Of a stretch of DNA of 64,000 nt, positions 1 through 8,040 are shown piece by piece; position 1 is the stretch's first letter; each line of letters starts with the position of its first letter. Below the pieces are notes generated by a model that saw only the letters and a list, made by a program, of their open reading frames with translations, was not told the origin of the DNA and searched no databases. This stretch comes from Komarekiella delphini-convector SJRDD-AB1 (GTDB lineage: Bacteria; Cyanobacteriota; Cyanobacteriia; Cyanobacteriales; Nostocaceae): positions 427,324-491,323 of the forward strand of contig NZ_VJXY01000001.1 in NCBI RefSeq assembly GCF_014831675.1, given 5' to 3'. The position numbers and the translations under genes are program-made.

Positions 1-428
1 CCACGAGCCGTGATCACTAACAACTTTTTCCCTTCAACCAACCCTTGAAAATTCCCTTGCGCTGTAACAGCGAAGGTGCGACCAACACGAACAATTTGGT
101 CAATGTAAGCCTTGAAGGTAGAAGGTATATTAAAGTTGTACATCGGTATACCGAAGACGTAGCGGTCAGCTGCAAGAAACTCATCAACTAAAGCATCAGA
201 CACCTGAATTGCCTCTGCTAATTCAGGTGTGTGTGCCTGCGGTGGTGTAAAAGCAGCAGCAATCCATGATTCATCTACATGAGGAACAGGATTGTGACCT
301 AAGTCTCGATAGCTTACTGAGCTTTCAGGATGAACGGTTTGCCATTCTGTGACAAATTTATGGGTAAGTGTGCGTGAATGAGAACGCTCACCACGCGGAC
401 TAGAATCAATATGGAGAATATTTGTCAT
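1..428 (-). CDS. azoR: FMN-dependent NADH-azoreductase (3' part outside window)
   Basis: Reading leftward from an ATG at 428, the frame is open to the window edge and gives about 142 residues of a flavodoxin-fold quinone/azo reductase. The N-terminus MTNILHIDSSPRGERSHSRT has the SSPR..SxSR phosphate-binding pattern of FMN-dependent NADH-azoreductases, followed by PMYNFNIPSTFKAYIDQIVR, the family's FMN and dimer segment. The family reduces quinones and azo dyes with NADH as a cytosolic homodimer. The protein is cut by the window, so the C-terminal third is not seen. It is divergently oriented to the HxlR-type regulator starting at 716, which may control it through the 287-bp gap. Family assignment is strong; the natural substrate is unknown. 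Confidence 0.88.
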   Translation of the reverse strand, partial: MTNILHIDSSPRGERSHSRTLTHKFVTEWQTVHPESSVSYRDLGHNPVPHVDESWIAAAFTPPQAHTPELAEAIQVSDALVDEFLAADRYVFGIPMYNFNIPSTFKAYIDQIVRVGRTFAVTAQGNFQGLVEGKKLLVITAR

Positions 429-490
429 AAATAAATTTCCTACAAAAAATCGCTCCTACAAGTCTTTAACAGTGTTGAGGTCAAATTTTA

Positions 491-570
491 AGTTCATCCC
501 ACCCCTAAAAGGGGATGGGATAACACGAAAGATTGTTGACAGTTGACTGTTAACTGTTAACCGTCAACGG
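491..570. repeat. Composite repeat: hairpin plus STRR heptamers
   Basis: This lies between the divergent azoR and HxlR genes. A short imperfect palindrome (CATCCCACCCCTAAAAGGGG and its partner, about 496-521) is followed by overlapping heptamers of the type GTTGACA/GTTAACT (about 534-570). The heptamer part is of the STRR kind known from heterocystous cyanobacteria. The same two-part arrangement recurs in reverse orientation at 25571-25660. No gene is seen in the remaining part of the 429-715 gap, which should hold both promoters. Confidence 0.75.
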
Positions 571-715
571 CGTCGGGGCGTCTTTCATCACCTACCGAGA
601 AGGAATGGGTTTTCCTGACGCCTTTTTATAAAACACTGCCGAGTTGACTTTAAACTATGTATAGCTAATATGAGAAGTAGGCACTGAAAAGTAAGATACT
701 TACTAAAAAGTAACT

Positions 716-1063
716 ATGAAAGCTGAAGCAGAAAACCATAGCAGGCTGAATTGTGAAGTGGAAACCACGCTAAAGGTGATTGGCGGACGCTGGAAGGTTT
801 TGATTATTAGAGAATTAATGACCAACGTAAAACGGTTTGGCGAATTGCAGCGAGCCTTACCCGGAATTACTCAAAAAATGCTGACCCAGCAACTTAGAGA
901 AATGGAGGAAGATGGTATTATTCATCGAGAAGTTTATCCTCAAATCCCACCCAAAGTGGAATATTCATTAACTTCTTTGGGAGAAAGTTTGCAACCAATT
1001 CTTTATGCAATGCATGAATGGGCTATTAAACATTACAGCTCAAATAAATCACATTTAAGTTAA
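716..1063 (+). CDS. HxlR-family winged-helix transcriptional regulator
   Basis: This 115-residue protein is the full length of a typical HxlR regulator. After a short N-terminus with a single Cys (residue 13), [13 protein letters not shown] begins the winged helix, [20 protein letters not shown] gives the recognition helix and turn, and VEYSLTSLG forms the wing. HxlR proteins such as YodB, HypR and QorR often sense electrophiles or quinones through a conserved N-terminal Cys, and Cys13 sits where that residue is expected. The divergent azoreductase gene is the obvious candidate target, because this gene pairing is common. That regulation is inferred. No operator was identified. Confidence 0.9.
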   Translation: MKAEAENHSRLNCEVETTLKVIGGRWKVLIIRELMTNVKRFGELQRALPGITQKMLTQQLREMEEDGIIHREVYPQIPPKVEYSLTSLGESLQPILYAMHEWAIKHYSSNKSHLS

Positions 1064-1391
1064 AAATGAGCGTTGCTTTTTAAGGTGTAATGTATTTTTC
1101 TTGGTGTTTTAGTATCTTGGTGGTTCAAAAGTCAATTTTTTAACCATCAAGACACGTTCGCGGAGCGTCTCGCAGAGAAGACACGAAGATAAAAAGTCCG
1201 AAATTATGTAAACTTGTTTGGATTTTTGCCTACCTTGAAATGTATAGTCCTATGAGAGATGCAATTTTTGACTTTCATACTCATATTCAGCAAGCCCTGA
1301 AAATGCTTAATGGTTCAACCTTCTTCTATAAAGATGCTACGCAAACAGTAAATTAAAAATTCGGAATTACTCAAAATTAATTTTGAGTTTA
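1064..1391. other. Intergenic region with repeat and a 38-codon orphan ORF
   Basis: The region lies between two convergent genes. Around 1152-1187 it holds a short repeat of the type CGCGGAGCGTCTCGCAGAGA, which recurs in modified form inside the gene at 13484. An ATG at 1240 opens a 38-residue frame (to 1356) with the stretch MRDAIFDFHTHIQQALKML. It has no evident ribosome binding site and I do not recognise it; it may be a remnant or chance. Nothing else is seen. Confidence 0.4.
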
Positions 1392-1784
1392 TTAGTTATT
1401 TTGCAAATATTCAATCGCCGCTTCTAATTTTGAGGAATATCTTTCAGCAAACCTTTCAAACCAAAGTCCTTCAGATGAAAAAGGATCTAATTTAGTTAAC
1501 CATTCTTTTGCCTGTACTCTCAGAGCTTCTATTTGTTTAGCTTTGAGTTTTTCTTGTTGAATTCGTTCTTGTTCTAGTTCTTGTTGCCTTTTTAACTCCT
1601 CAGCAGCATCTTGCTCTGCAAAATTGGCCTTGACTTCTGCTAAAAGATTATCTATTAAAGATGCCGACTTTTTTGACGGTTGGATAAACGACTTGGCTAT
1701 GTTTGACTTTGGTTGCTGCTGTTTAGGTTGTACTTCTTCGTACTCAGCTTTGAGTTGAGCTAACAGTTCATCAATAGAATCCAT
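1392..1784 (-). CDS. Conserved-type hypothetical coiled-coil protein
   Basis: This 130-residue, highly charged, soluble protein begins MDSIDELLAQLKAEYEE and contains a second similar helix, SLIDNLLAEVKANFAEQ (about residues 42-58). A long Glu/Gln/Lys-rich coiled coil (about residues 60-95) follows, then a more globular end with AKEWLTKLDPFSSEGLWFER. The repeated IDxLLAxxKAxxxE element suggests an internal duplication or a paired binding motif. There is no signal peptide or membrane segment. I cannot assign a function; the composition looks like a small cyanobacterial scaffolding or regulatory protein. It is followed on the same strand by two VWA genes, but the spacing of 129 bp gives no proof of an operon. 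Confidence 0.7.
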   Translation of the reverse strand: MDSIDELLAQLKAEYEEVQPKQQQPKSNIAKSFIQPSKKSASLIDNLLAEVKANFAEQDAAEELKRQQELEQERIQQEKLKAKQIEALRVQAKEWLTKLDPFSSEGLWFERFAERYSSKLEAAIEYLQNN

Positions 1785-1913
1785 TGTTGCAAGTCCTATA
1801 AACAGTATAGCTAGTACGTTATAGCGGAAATCAACATACTGACCGACAAGATATTAGAAGCCAATAAAACAAGGATTTTTGACCTTTTTAATTTTTTAAC
1901 TTCGCAAGCGTTG

Positions 1914-2519
1914 CTAGTCATTAATAGCATTAAGCAGCACTTCTGATAAACTTAAATCTTCCATATCTTCCATAGTAATAGTGTCACAGATATCAAACTT
2001 AGCACCAGCACTTTGAAGCTCATCGTCCAAAACTTTGAGAAAGCGGGTAGCTTGCTGATCTGTACCAACTTGAATAAAGGAAATGCCTAATTCTTCATCT
2101 CGATCCATACGACGAGAAGCTTCAATAATTACCCTCATTACAGCTTTGCGATCATCTGGTTCACCATCAGTAACTACTAAAATAGTTTCACCATTTGGCT
2201 TAGTTTGACCAGATGTTTTGCGTTGAAAGTAGTCATCAGTTGCGTGTTTCAATACCCCCGCCAAATCAGTAGTACCAGAGGGGTCATTTTCTTGGAAAAT
2301 TTGTGATACTTTAGCTGATGTGACATTTTCATAACGCTTGAATTTACCTGAAAATACATAAATAGTGATGCCATCTGGATCAAATTGCTCACACTTACTA
2401 GCTAAAGCTAAGGTAGATTCCTGTGCTGCTACCCATCGGCTTCTACCACCCTTTTGATCTGGTGTGGCCATGCTGCCGCTTTTGTCAATAATCAAGGTGT
2501 AATCACGATTTTCTAGCAT
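1914..2519 (-). CDS. von Willebrand factor A domain protein (copy 1)
   Basis: This 201-residue protein consists of essentially a single VWA domain. The complete MIDAS metal site can be read: D12-x-S14-x-S16 in IIDKSGSM, a Thr in SGTTDLAG (about residue 83-84) and Asp118 in VVTDGEPDD. There is no signal peptide or membrane helix, so it is expected to be cytosolic. Bacterial VWA proteins of this size often act as metal-dependent adaptors, for example with MoxR ATPases or in tellurite/stress clusters, but no such partner lies nearby. It is about three quarters identical by eye to the neighbour at 2574-3179 over its whole length, so this is a tandem duplication. It lies 54 bp downstream of that copy and is probably co-transcribed. 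Confidence 0.85.
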   Translation of the reverse strand: MLENRDYTLIIDKSGSMATPDQKGGRSRWVAAQESTLALASKCEQFDPDGITIYVFSGKFKRYENVTSAKVSQIFQENDPSGTTDLAGVLKHATDDYFQRKTSGQTKPNGETILVVTDGEPDDRKAVMRVIIEASRRMDRDEELGISFIQVGTDQQATRFLKVLDDELQSAGAKFDICDTITMEDMEDLSLSEVLLNAIND

Positions 2520-2573
2520 TATTCAATTCTCCAATTAAGAGTCAAAAGTCAAAACCTTTAGGCTATCGACGCA

Positions 2574-3179
2574 TTAGTCCGTTATTGCGTTCATTAATAC
2601 ATCTGCCAGACTCATGTCTTCTAAATCGTCTAAAGTCACTGTGTCGCAAATATCAAATTTAGCGCCAACACTTTGCAACTGGTCATCCAAAGCTTTGAGA
2701 AACTTAGTAGCCTGAGAATCTGAACCGACTTGAATCATAGAAATTCCCAATTCTTCATCACGCTCCATTTGGCGAGTGGCTTGAATTATGACTTCAAATA
2801 CTGCTTTGCGATCGTCTGGTTCACCATCGGTAATTACTAAAATTGTCTCGCCATTGGGTTTGGTTTGACCAGCTGCTTTGCGTTTAAAGTAATTATTGAG
2901 AGCATCTTGAAGTACACTTGCTAAGTTTGTCGTACCAGCAGGGTCATTTTCCAAAAATATCTGCGCTACTTTGGCTGAGGTGACATCATCGTAGCGTTTA
3001 AATCTACCGGAAAACACGTAAACAGTGATGCCATCTGGGTCAAACTGTTCGCATTTTCTTGCTAAAGCCAGAGTAGACTCTTGGGCTATCTCCCATCTAC
3101 TTCTACCACCTACTTGATCAGGGGTGGACATACTGCCACTTTTGTCAATGATTAATGTATAGTCGCGATCGCTCATCAT
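2574..3179 (-). CDS. von Willebrand factor A domain protein (copy 2)
   Basis: This 201-residue paralogue of the protein at 1914-2519 is colinear with no gaps. MIDAS residues are intact: IIDKSGSMSTPDQ near the N-terminus, AGTTNLAS for the Thr position, and VITDGEPDD for the second Asp. Differences from copy 1 are spread evenly (for example IQVGSDSQATKFLKALDD against IQVGTDQQATRFLKVLDD), which suggests an older duplication with both copies under selection. It is the promoter-proximal gene of the pair. The initiator is MM, and either Met is possible. The molecular role is unknown; a protein-binding or complex-assembly function is the family expectation. Confidence 0.85.
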   Translation of the reverse strand: MMSDRDYTLIIDKSGSMSTPDQVGGRSRWEIAQESTLALARKCEQFDPDGITVYVFSGRFKRYDDVTSAKVAQIFLENDPAGTTNLASVLQDALNNYFKRKAAGQTKPNGETILVITDGEPDDRKAVFEVIIQATRQMERDEELGISMIQVGSDSQATKFLKALDDQLQSVGAKFDICDTVTLDDLEDMSLADVLMNAITD

Positions 3180-3367
3180 ATTATTCCTTTGATTGTTACC
3201 CTGTGGTACTAGTCTAGTCTAGGGTTCCCTAGAGGTAGTTGGCTATTCAAGCTTCTTAACGGCTTTTGTTACTTAAAACAGATAGCTTAGTCAGTATTTT
3301 TAGCATAATCACATTTTCTGCACCCGCGGCAATGCCCTACGACACTTGGAATTCAGCATGATGTTAT

Positions 3368-3396
3368 AAAAAAATTCCCTCAGAAATTCTGAGGGA
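3368..3396 (-). terminator. Rho-independent terminator of the M50 protease gene
   Basis: A perfect 10-bp stem (TCCCTCAGAA at 3376-3385, partner 3387-3396) is followed, on the minus strand, by seven T residues (A-run at 3368-3374). It sits 31 bp beyond the stop of the gene at 3427 and before the VWA pair, so the VWA genes are likely a separate transcription unit. Confidence 0.8.
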
Positions 3397-3426
3397 GGTT
3401 GAGAAGAGTATTTTCTGATGAAATAA

Positions 3427-4551
3427 CTATGCAGGATTGGGTTGAGTTCTGCTTTGGAGTAACTGGATAACCGCTGCTTTTTCTAAAATTCCCACTAGCA
3501 CGCCGTTGTTACGAATTACGGGAAGCGCAGATAGCTTTTGTTGTTCGAGTAGCTGTACGACTTCCAAAAGTGGTTGATCAGATTGGACTGTGGTAGATTG
3601 AGCAATTGGTTGCATTACTTCTCTAACTTGAGTTTCTGACCACATTGCTGTCGGGATAGAACGCATATTATCAACTGCGATCGCACCTACTAATTGTCCC
3701 CCATCATCAGTCACCAAAAACCGCCGCCAGTTTTGTCCACTCACAAGCTGCTCATCGGCAAACTCTCTTAGGGTAAGATTAGCTGATACAACTGGGCTAT
3801 TGAGTGTTACAGCATCTTCAGCTGTTAAGCCTGTAAGTTTTTCCTGGACTCTGGCAAATTGCGCCGCATTACCAGCATTTTGCAACAAGAAGAAACCAAT
3901 TAATAAGTTCCAAAAATTACCGAAGCTGCCAAATAAGAGTAGTGGAAGTACACCGGAAAGAACCGCTACCCAACCAAAGATTTGTCCAACTCGACTGGCG
4001 AAAACTACACCTTTGTAAGGATTACCTGTAACTTTCCATACAGCAGCCTTGAGGATATTACCGCCATCTAATGGCAAGCCAGGAATCAGGTTAAATAGTG
4101 CTAATGCGAGGTTAACAGAAGCCAAAACGCCGATAATTGCAGCCAATGGCCCGGATGCAGCAGTAGCAAAACCAACTGCTGTAATACTTCCAAATAGTAG
4201 TAGGCTAACTAAAGGCCCGGCGATCGCCACCCAAAAAGCTTCTGCTGGAGTTTTCGACTCTTTCTCTAAGCTGGCCAAACCGCCAAATATGAACAGTGTA
4301 ATTGATTTGACATCAATTCCCTGGCGAATGGCGACGAAACTGTGTCCTAATTCGTGGGCGACGACAGAGGCAAATAACAATAGCGCTGTCATCAATCCTA
4401 ATAGTACAGCTAATCCCCCGGATATTAAGGGAAATTGCGCCGCCAGTCCACTGCTATAGCTCCAAGTTACCAAACCCAGAACTAAAAACCATGATGGATG
4501 GATATAGAAGGGAATGCCGAAGAGATTACCAACGCGAATTGTGCCATTCAT
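3427..4551 (-). CDS. Site-2-type intramembrane metalloprotease (M50) with CBS domains
   Basis: This multi-pass membrane protein has the zinc motif HELGH (VVAHELGHSF) and the second metal site in a later helix, NLIPGLPLDGGN. These are the hallmarks of the M50/S2P family that cuts membrane-embedded substrates such as anti-sigma factors. The C-terminal third (from about residue 245) is a CBS-pair-like regulatory region with LVGAIAVDNM and LSALPVIRNNGVLVGILEK. An upstream ATG at 4572 would add seven residues, but AAAGGTGA lies just before the ATG at 4551 (MNGTIRVGNLFGIPFY), and nothing similar precedes the first, so I chose 4551. Substrate and signal are unknown. Confidence 0.88.
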   Translation of the reverse strand: MNGTIRVGNLFGIPFYIHPSWFLVLGLVTWSYSSGLAAQFPLISGGLAVLLGLMTALLLFASVVAHELGHSFVAIRQGIDVKSITLFIFGGLASLEKESKTPAEAFWVAIAGPLVSLLLFGSITAVGFATAASGPLAAIIGVLASVNLALALFNLIPGLPLDGGNILKAAVWKVTGNPYKGVVFASRVGQIFGWVAVLSGVLPLLLFGSFGNFWNLLIGFFLLQNAGNAAQFARVQEKLTGLTAEDAVTLNSPVVSANLTLREFADEQLVSGQNWRRFLVTDDGGQLVGAIAVDNMRSIPTAMWSETQVREVMQPIAQSTTVQSDQPLLEVVQLLEQQKLSALPVIRNNGVLVGILEKAAVIQLLQSRTQPNPA

Positions 4552-4746
4552 GTCGTTCACCTTTGTTTTCATCTGCGAGATGTTGACTTTCGTCTGTCTC
4601 GATGTCTTTAGTGTAACGAAATGTTAAGAGGTTTTAATCTTGGTAGCTGTAGTGGTGTCCGTCCGTAAAGGTGCGGTTATTGTTAATTTTTGGGGAATCT
4701 TATAGCGTTTCCAACTCCGGTGAGCTACAAAATCACTCCTCCCTAA

Positions 4747-5142
4747 CCCTCCCCTTGCTAAGGCTACGGTGTACACACAAATGCGTAGGCGTAGCCAGCC
4801 GTAGGCATCGCCAAAATAGCAAATGAGTTCTCCGAAATAGCAAATGAGTTCGCCAAAATAGCAAATGAGTTCTCCGAAATAGCAAATGAGTTCGCCAAAA
4901 TAGCAAATGAGTTCTCCGAAATAGCAAATGAGTTCTCCGAAATAGCAAATGAGTTCTCCGAAATAGCAAATGAGTTCTCCGAAATAGCAAATGAGTTCGC
5001 CGAAATAGCAAATGAGTTCTCCGAAATAGCAAATGCGTAGGCGTAGCCATCTGTAGGCATCGCCGTTATTGCAATACTGCAAATCTTTGATGATGAGATT
5101 TTTCTGACTTGTGTGTACACTGTAGCTTTGCTAAGGGGAGGG
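4747..5142. repeat. Bounded repeat element: inverted ends around a tandem array
   Basis: The outer 34-bp ends (4747-4780 and 5109-5142) are inverted copies matching at about 29 of 34 positions. Inside them are two 32-bp direct copies (4781-4812 and 5033-5064, starting ATGCGTAGGCGTAGCCA). Between these lies a 21-bp tandem array. The nested symmetry suggests a small mobile or recombination-derived element. No protein is credible here, although all three minus-strand frames stay open through the array because the unit length is a multiple of three and lacks stops on that strand. Confidence 0.75.
4819..5028. repeat. 21-bp tandem repeat, ten exact-length copies
   Basis: Units begin at 4819, 4840, 4861, 4882, 4903, 4924, 4945, 4966, 4987 and 5008. 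Each starts GCAAATGAGTTC; the rest of each unit varies only at a few bases (TCCGA, GCCAA or GCCGA). On the minus strand the unit would encode a seven-residue repeat in every frame. There are no spacers, so it is not a CRISPR array. Confidence 0.95.
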
Positions 5143-5396
5143 TGCGCGACAGCGTGGGTGGGGTGTATTTCATGTGCTTGGGAATTGCTATAACTAAAAA
5201 ACGCAGACATCCGGGATTTGATGTTAGCAGCGCCATTTTGGGGGAATTTAGATGAGGTAATTTCAGATAAACAGAACTTTTATTTACTGACTCCACGCAA
5301 CTATCTAGTTAAAGATAGAAAAATCGTAGATAAACTGAGTTGGAACAGTCAAAAGATGGCATGGCTAAATCAACTATGAGAGTAATACTTGGTTAG

Positions 5397-5621
5397 CCAT
5401 TAATTACTGGTAGAAGCCAAAGGAAATCAAGAAAAATCCTTGGCTATTTAGGCTTTTTGGACGACTTGACGTCAAACCCACAGCTATCTCATTGGGTTCA
5501 TGACGGGATTGAACTAGATAACTTAGTCGTAGTTGATGATAGCAAAATTGGTATTATTTATAACATGCGGCTTAATCGCCAAACTCGTACTAAGTTAGAG
5601 AACGATATCAAAAAAGTGTAG
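5397..5621 (+). pseudogene. Open reading fragment without a start (decayed gene?)
   Basis: A 74-codon frame runs from a TAG at 5394 to a TAG at 5619 without a usable start codon near its beginning. It contains SRKILGYLGFLDDLTSNPQL and later LVVVDDSKIGIIYNMRLNR, which read like protein rather than repeat DNA. I cannot name the family. It fills the gap between the repeat element and the sugar transporter and is most simply the 3' remnant of a lost gene. The rest of 5143-5670 holds nothing I can identify. Confidence 0.35.
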
Positions 5622-5670
5622 ATAAAGATATAATTATCCCTACTAGCTAGCGATCGCTACATTAATAATA

Positions 5671-6984
5671 ATGTTGTACCAAAACCCAATAAACAAGCTG
5701 CAAAAATTCATCCAAAAACAAAGTTTTTTGCGTATGGGGCTTTTTCTAGCAATTCTGTTGGGTATCATATTGTTCAATTGGGTAGCACTCTCGCAGCGAC
5801 CAGTTACCCTCAGTATGTTAATTACTGCCCCTGATGCTCAACCTTGGAAGCAGGGTTTGATTAGAGACTTTGAAGCTGAGAACCCAGGCATTCGCATTAA
5901 CTTGGTTGAGGGGCCGAATGCCACAAATTTACTCGAAGACCTGTATACCTCATCTTTTATCTTAGGTGAATCCCCTTACGATTTAGTGAATATGGATGTC
6001 ATCTGGACATCCAAGTTTGCTGCTGCTGGATGGTTGCTACCCCTAGACGATCGCATTTCCAAGCAGGAGTTGACAGCATTTTCACCCAAAGATGTAGAAG
6101 GCGGACGTTACCAGAACAAGCTGTACCGCATTCCCGTGCGTTCCGACGTGGGAATGCTCTACTATCGGGAAGATTTAATCAAAGAAGCAGGATTGAAACC
6201 GCCAGAAACCTTTGAGGATTTGATGCAAATTTCCCAAGCCTTGCAGAAAAAAGACAAGGTGAATTGGGGCTATGTTTGGCAGGGACGCCAATATGAAGGA
6301 CTCGTAGCGATGTTTGTGGAAGTCCTTGATGGCTTTGGTGGCTTCTGGGTGAATCCCGACACCCTTGAAGTAGGACTAGATCGACCAGAAACATTACGAG
6401 CAATTGAGTTTTTGCGTAGTACTATCAGGGAAGGCGTTTCTCCTCCTGGAGTTACGACTTATCAAGAAGAAGACACTCGACGTTTGTTCCAAAGTGGTCA
6501 AGTGGCGTTTTTACGCAGCTGGCCCTATGCATGGCCTTTAGCCCAAGCAAAAGGTTCGCCAATTCAAGGCAAAATTGCAATTAAACCAATGGTTCATGCT
6601 CCTGGTCAGACTGGAGCGGCTTGCCTAGGAGGCTGGGGTATAGGAATTGCTAAATCTTCTAAACATCCCGAAGAAGCTTGGAAAGCAATTCAGTATTTTA
6701 CCAGTGAAAAAGTACAGCACCGATTCATTTTGAGTGCAGGCTATGTGCCAAGTCGCCGAGATTTGTTCACAAATCCAGAGATTGTTGCCAAATATCCCCA
6801 CTATCCGCAGTTATTGGAGGTCGTAGACAATGCAGTTTTGCGATCGCCCATCGCACAATACGCCCAGACATCGGATATTTTGCAGCGTTATCTCAGTGCC
6901 GCGCTATCCGGTAGGACAAGTCCAGAACGAGCAATGCAAGCTGCTGCCAATGAAACGCGCCGACTGCTTGTGGCTAGGGACTAG
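5671..6984 (+). CDS. Sugar ABC transporter substrate-binding protein (CUT1)
   Basis: This 437-residue extracytoplasmic solute-binding protein of family 1 would capture an oligosaccharide or glucoside for the permeases encoded next door. A single hydrophobic segment near residues 20-42 (LRMGLFLAILLGIILFNWVA) anchors or exports it. There is no lipobox Cys, so it may stay tethered by an uncleaved signal. Family features include LIRDFEAENPGIRINLVEG, YRIPVRSDVGMLYYREDLIK and GGWGIGIAKSSKHPEEAWK. It is first of four same-strand genes; the next starts 141 bp downstream across a G-rich and TGACTAA-type repeat tract. The substrate cannot be told from sequence; maltose, trehalose, sucrose or glucosylglycerol are all possible. 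Confidence 0.9.
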   Translation: MLYQNPINKLQKFIQKQSFLRMGLFLAILLGIILFNWVALSQRPVTLSMLITAPDAQPWKQGLIRDFEAENPGIRINLVEGPNATNLLEDLYTSSFILGESPYDLVNMDVIWTSKFAAAGWLLPLDDRISKQELTAFSPKDVEGGRYQNKLYRIPVRSDVGMLYYREDLIKEAGLKPPETFEDLMQISQALQKKDKVNWGYVWQGRQYEGLVAMFVEVLDGFGGFWVNPDTLEVGLDRPETLRAIEFLRSTIREGVSPPGVTTYQEEDTRRLFQSGQVAFLRSWPYAWPLAQAKGSPIQGKIAIKPMVHAPGQTGAACLGGWGIGIAKSSKHPEEAWKAIQYFTSEKVQHRFILSAGYVPSRRDLFTNPEIVAKYPHYPQLLEVVDNAVLRSPIAQYAQTSDILQRYLSAALSGRTSPERAMQAAANETRRLLVARD

Positions 6985-7125
6985 GGATTGGGGACTAGGG
7001 ACTGGGAACTGGGGACTGGGAACTGAGAAGCAGGGGGGGCAGGGGGCAGAGGGGCAGAGGAGCAGGGGAAGAATAAATAACTCCTGACTAATGACTAATG
7101 ACCAATGACTAACGACTAATGACAA

Positions 7126-8037
7126 ATGACAAATCTGCATTCACTCCGAAGTCGGGAACAACGGACTGCTTGGATCTTACTAACACCAGCATTGCTGCTG
7201 TTGTTGTTTGTATTTGCCTATCCGATTTTACGAGCATTCTGGTTAAGTGTATTTACCAGGAATTTGGGAACTGAATTACAACCCGTATTCTCTGGCTTAG
7301 ACAATTATGTGCGGATGGCGGGAGATGGTCGTTTCTGGCAGAGTTTATGGGCAACAACTGTGTTCACAACAGCATCCGTACTCTCAGAATTGTTGCTAGG
7401 ATTGGGGATTGCCCTAGTTCTCAATCAGGCGTTTTTTGGACGGGGCATAGTGCGGACGACCGCTATTCTACCTTGGGCTTTGCCTACTGCTCTGATTGGT
7501 CTGGCATGGGCTTGGATTTTTAACGACCAGTTTGGGATTGTCAACGACATTCTCCTGCGATTGGGATTGATTCAAACTGGAATTAACTGGTTAGGAGATC
7601 CAACTCTGGCAATGAGCGCAGCGATCTTTGCTGATGTTTGGAAAACTACACCCTTTATCAGTATTCTGCTGCTAGCTGGTTTACAGTCGATATCAAAAGA
7701 CCTCTATGAAGCTTACTCAGTCGATGGGGCAAATACTTGGCAAAGCTTCCGCAATATTACCCTGCCACTGCTGCTGCCGCAAATCTTAATTGCAGTCCTA
7801 TTTCGATTTGCTCAAGCTTTCGGAATTTTCGACTTGATTGCTGTGATGACTGGGGGTGGCCCTGGTGGTGCTACTGAAGTAGTGTCGCTGTACATTTACT
7901 CCACGGTGATGCGTTACTTAGATTTTGGTTATGGAGCAGCTCTTGTAGTAGTAACATTTCTAATATTAATTGCTGCGGTGGCGATCGCTAGTTTCTTGCT
8001 TAACAAGTACCGTGCCAGAACACCAGGAGCCATTTGA
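7126..8037 (+). CDS. Sugar ABC transporter permease, MalF-like
   Basis: This 303-residue inner-membrane permease of the binding-protein-dependent type has six predicted helices. The EAA loop that contacts the ATPase is visible as LYEAYSVDGANTWQSFRNIT (about residues 194-213). The N-terminus (MTNLHSLRSREQRTAWILLT) fits the family. Several ATGs lie just upstream in a repeat tract (ATGACTAATGACCAATGACT and similar), so translation might start slightly earlier, but 7126 gives the usual length. The second permease begins 4 bp after its stop, so the two are almost certainly translated together. It forms a heterodimer channel with that protein. Confidence 0.9.
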   Translation: MTNLHSLRSREQRTAWILLTPALLLLLFVFAYPILRAFWLSVFTRNLGTELQPVFSGLDNYVRMAGDGRFWQSLWATTVFTTASVLSELLLGLGIALVLNQAFFGRGIVRTTAILPWALPTALIGLAWAWIFNDQFGIVNDILLRLGLIQTGINWLGDPTLAMSAAIFADVWKTTPFISILLLAGLQSISKDLYEAYSVDGANTWQSFRNITLPLLLPQILIAVLFRFAQAFGIFDLIAVMTGGGPGGATEVVSLYIYSTVMRYLDFGYGAALVVVTFLILIAAVAIASFLLNKYRARTPGAI

Positions 8038-8040
8038 CCT

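Noticed and set aside
4049-4459. 136-codon + strand ORF opposite the M50 protease
   Set aside because: It is antisense to well-conserved membrane helices and the zinc motif; no family resemblance.
4819-5028. CRISPR array
   Set aside because: The units are head-to-tail without spacers, and no cas genes are present.
4624-5210. Three overlapping minus-strand ORFs with heptapeptide repeats
   Set aside because: They are produced by the 21-bp array being open in all minus frames. No ribosome binding site or unique protein domain supports any of them.
6830-7140. ORFs across the gap after the binding protein gene
   Set aside because: Both strands' ORFs consist of G-rich and TGACTAA repeats plus shadow of the real gene end.
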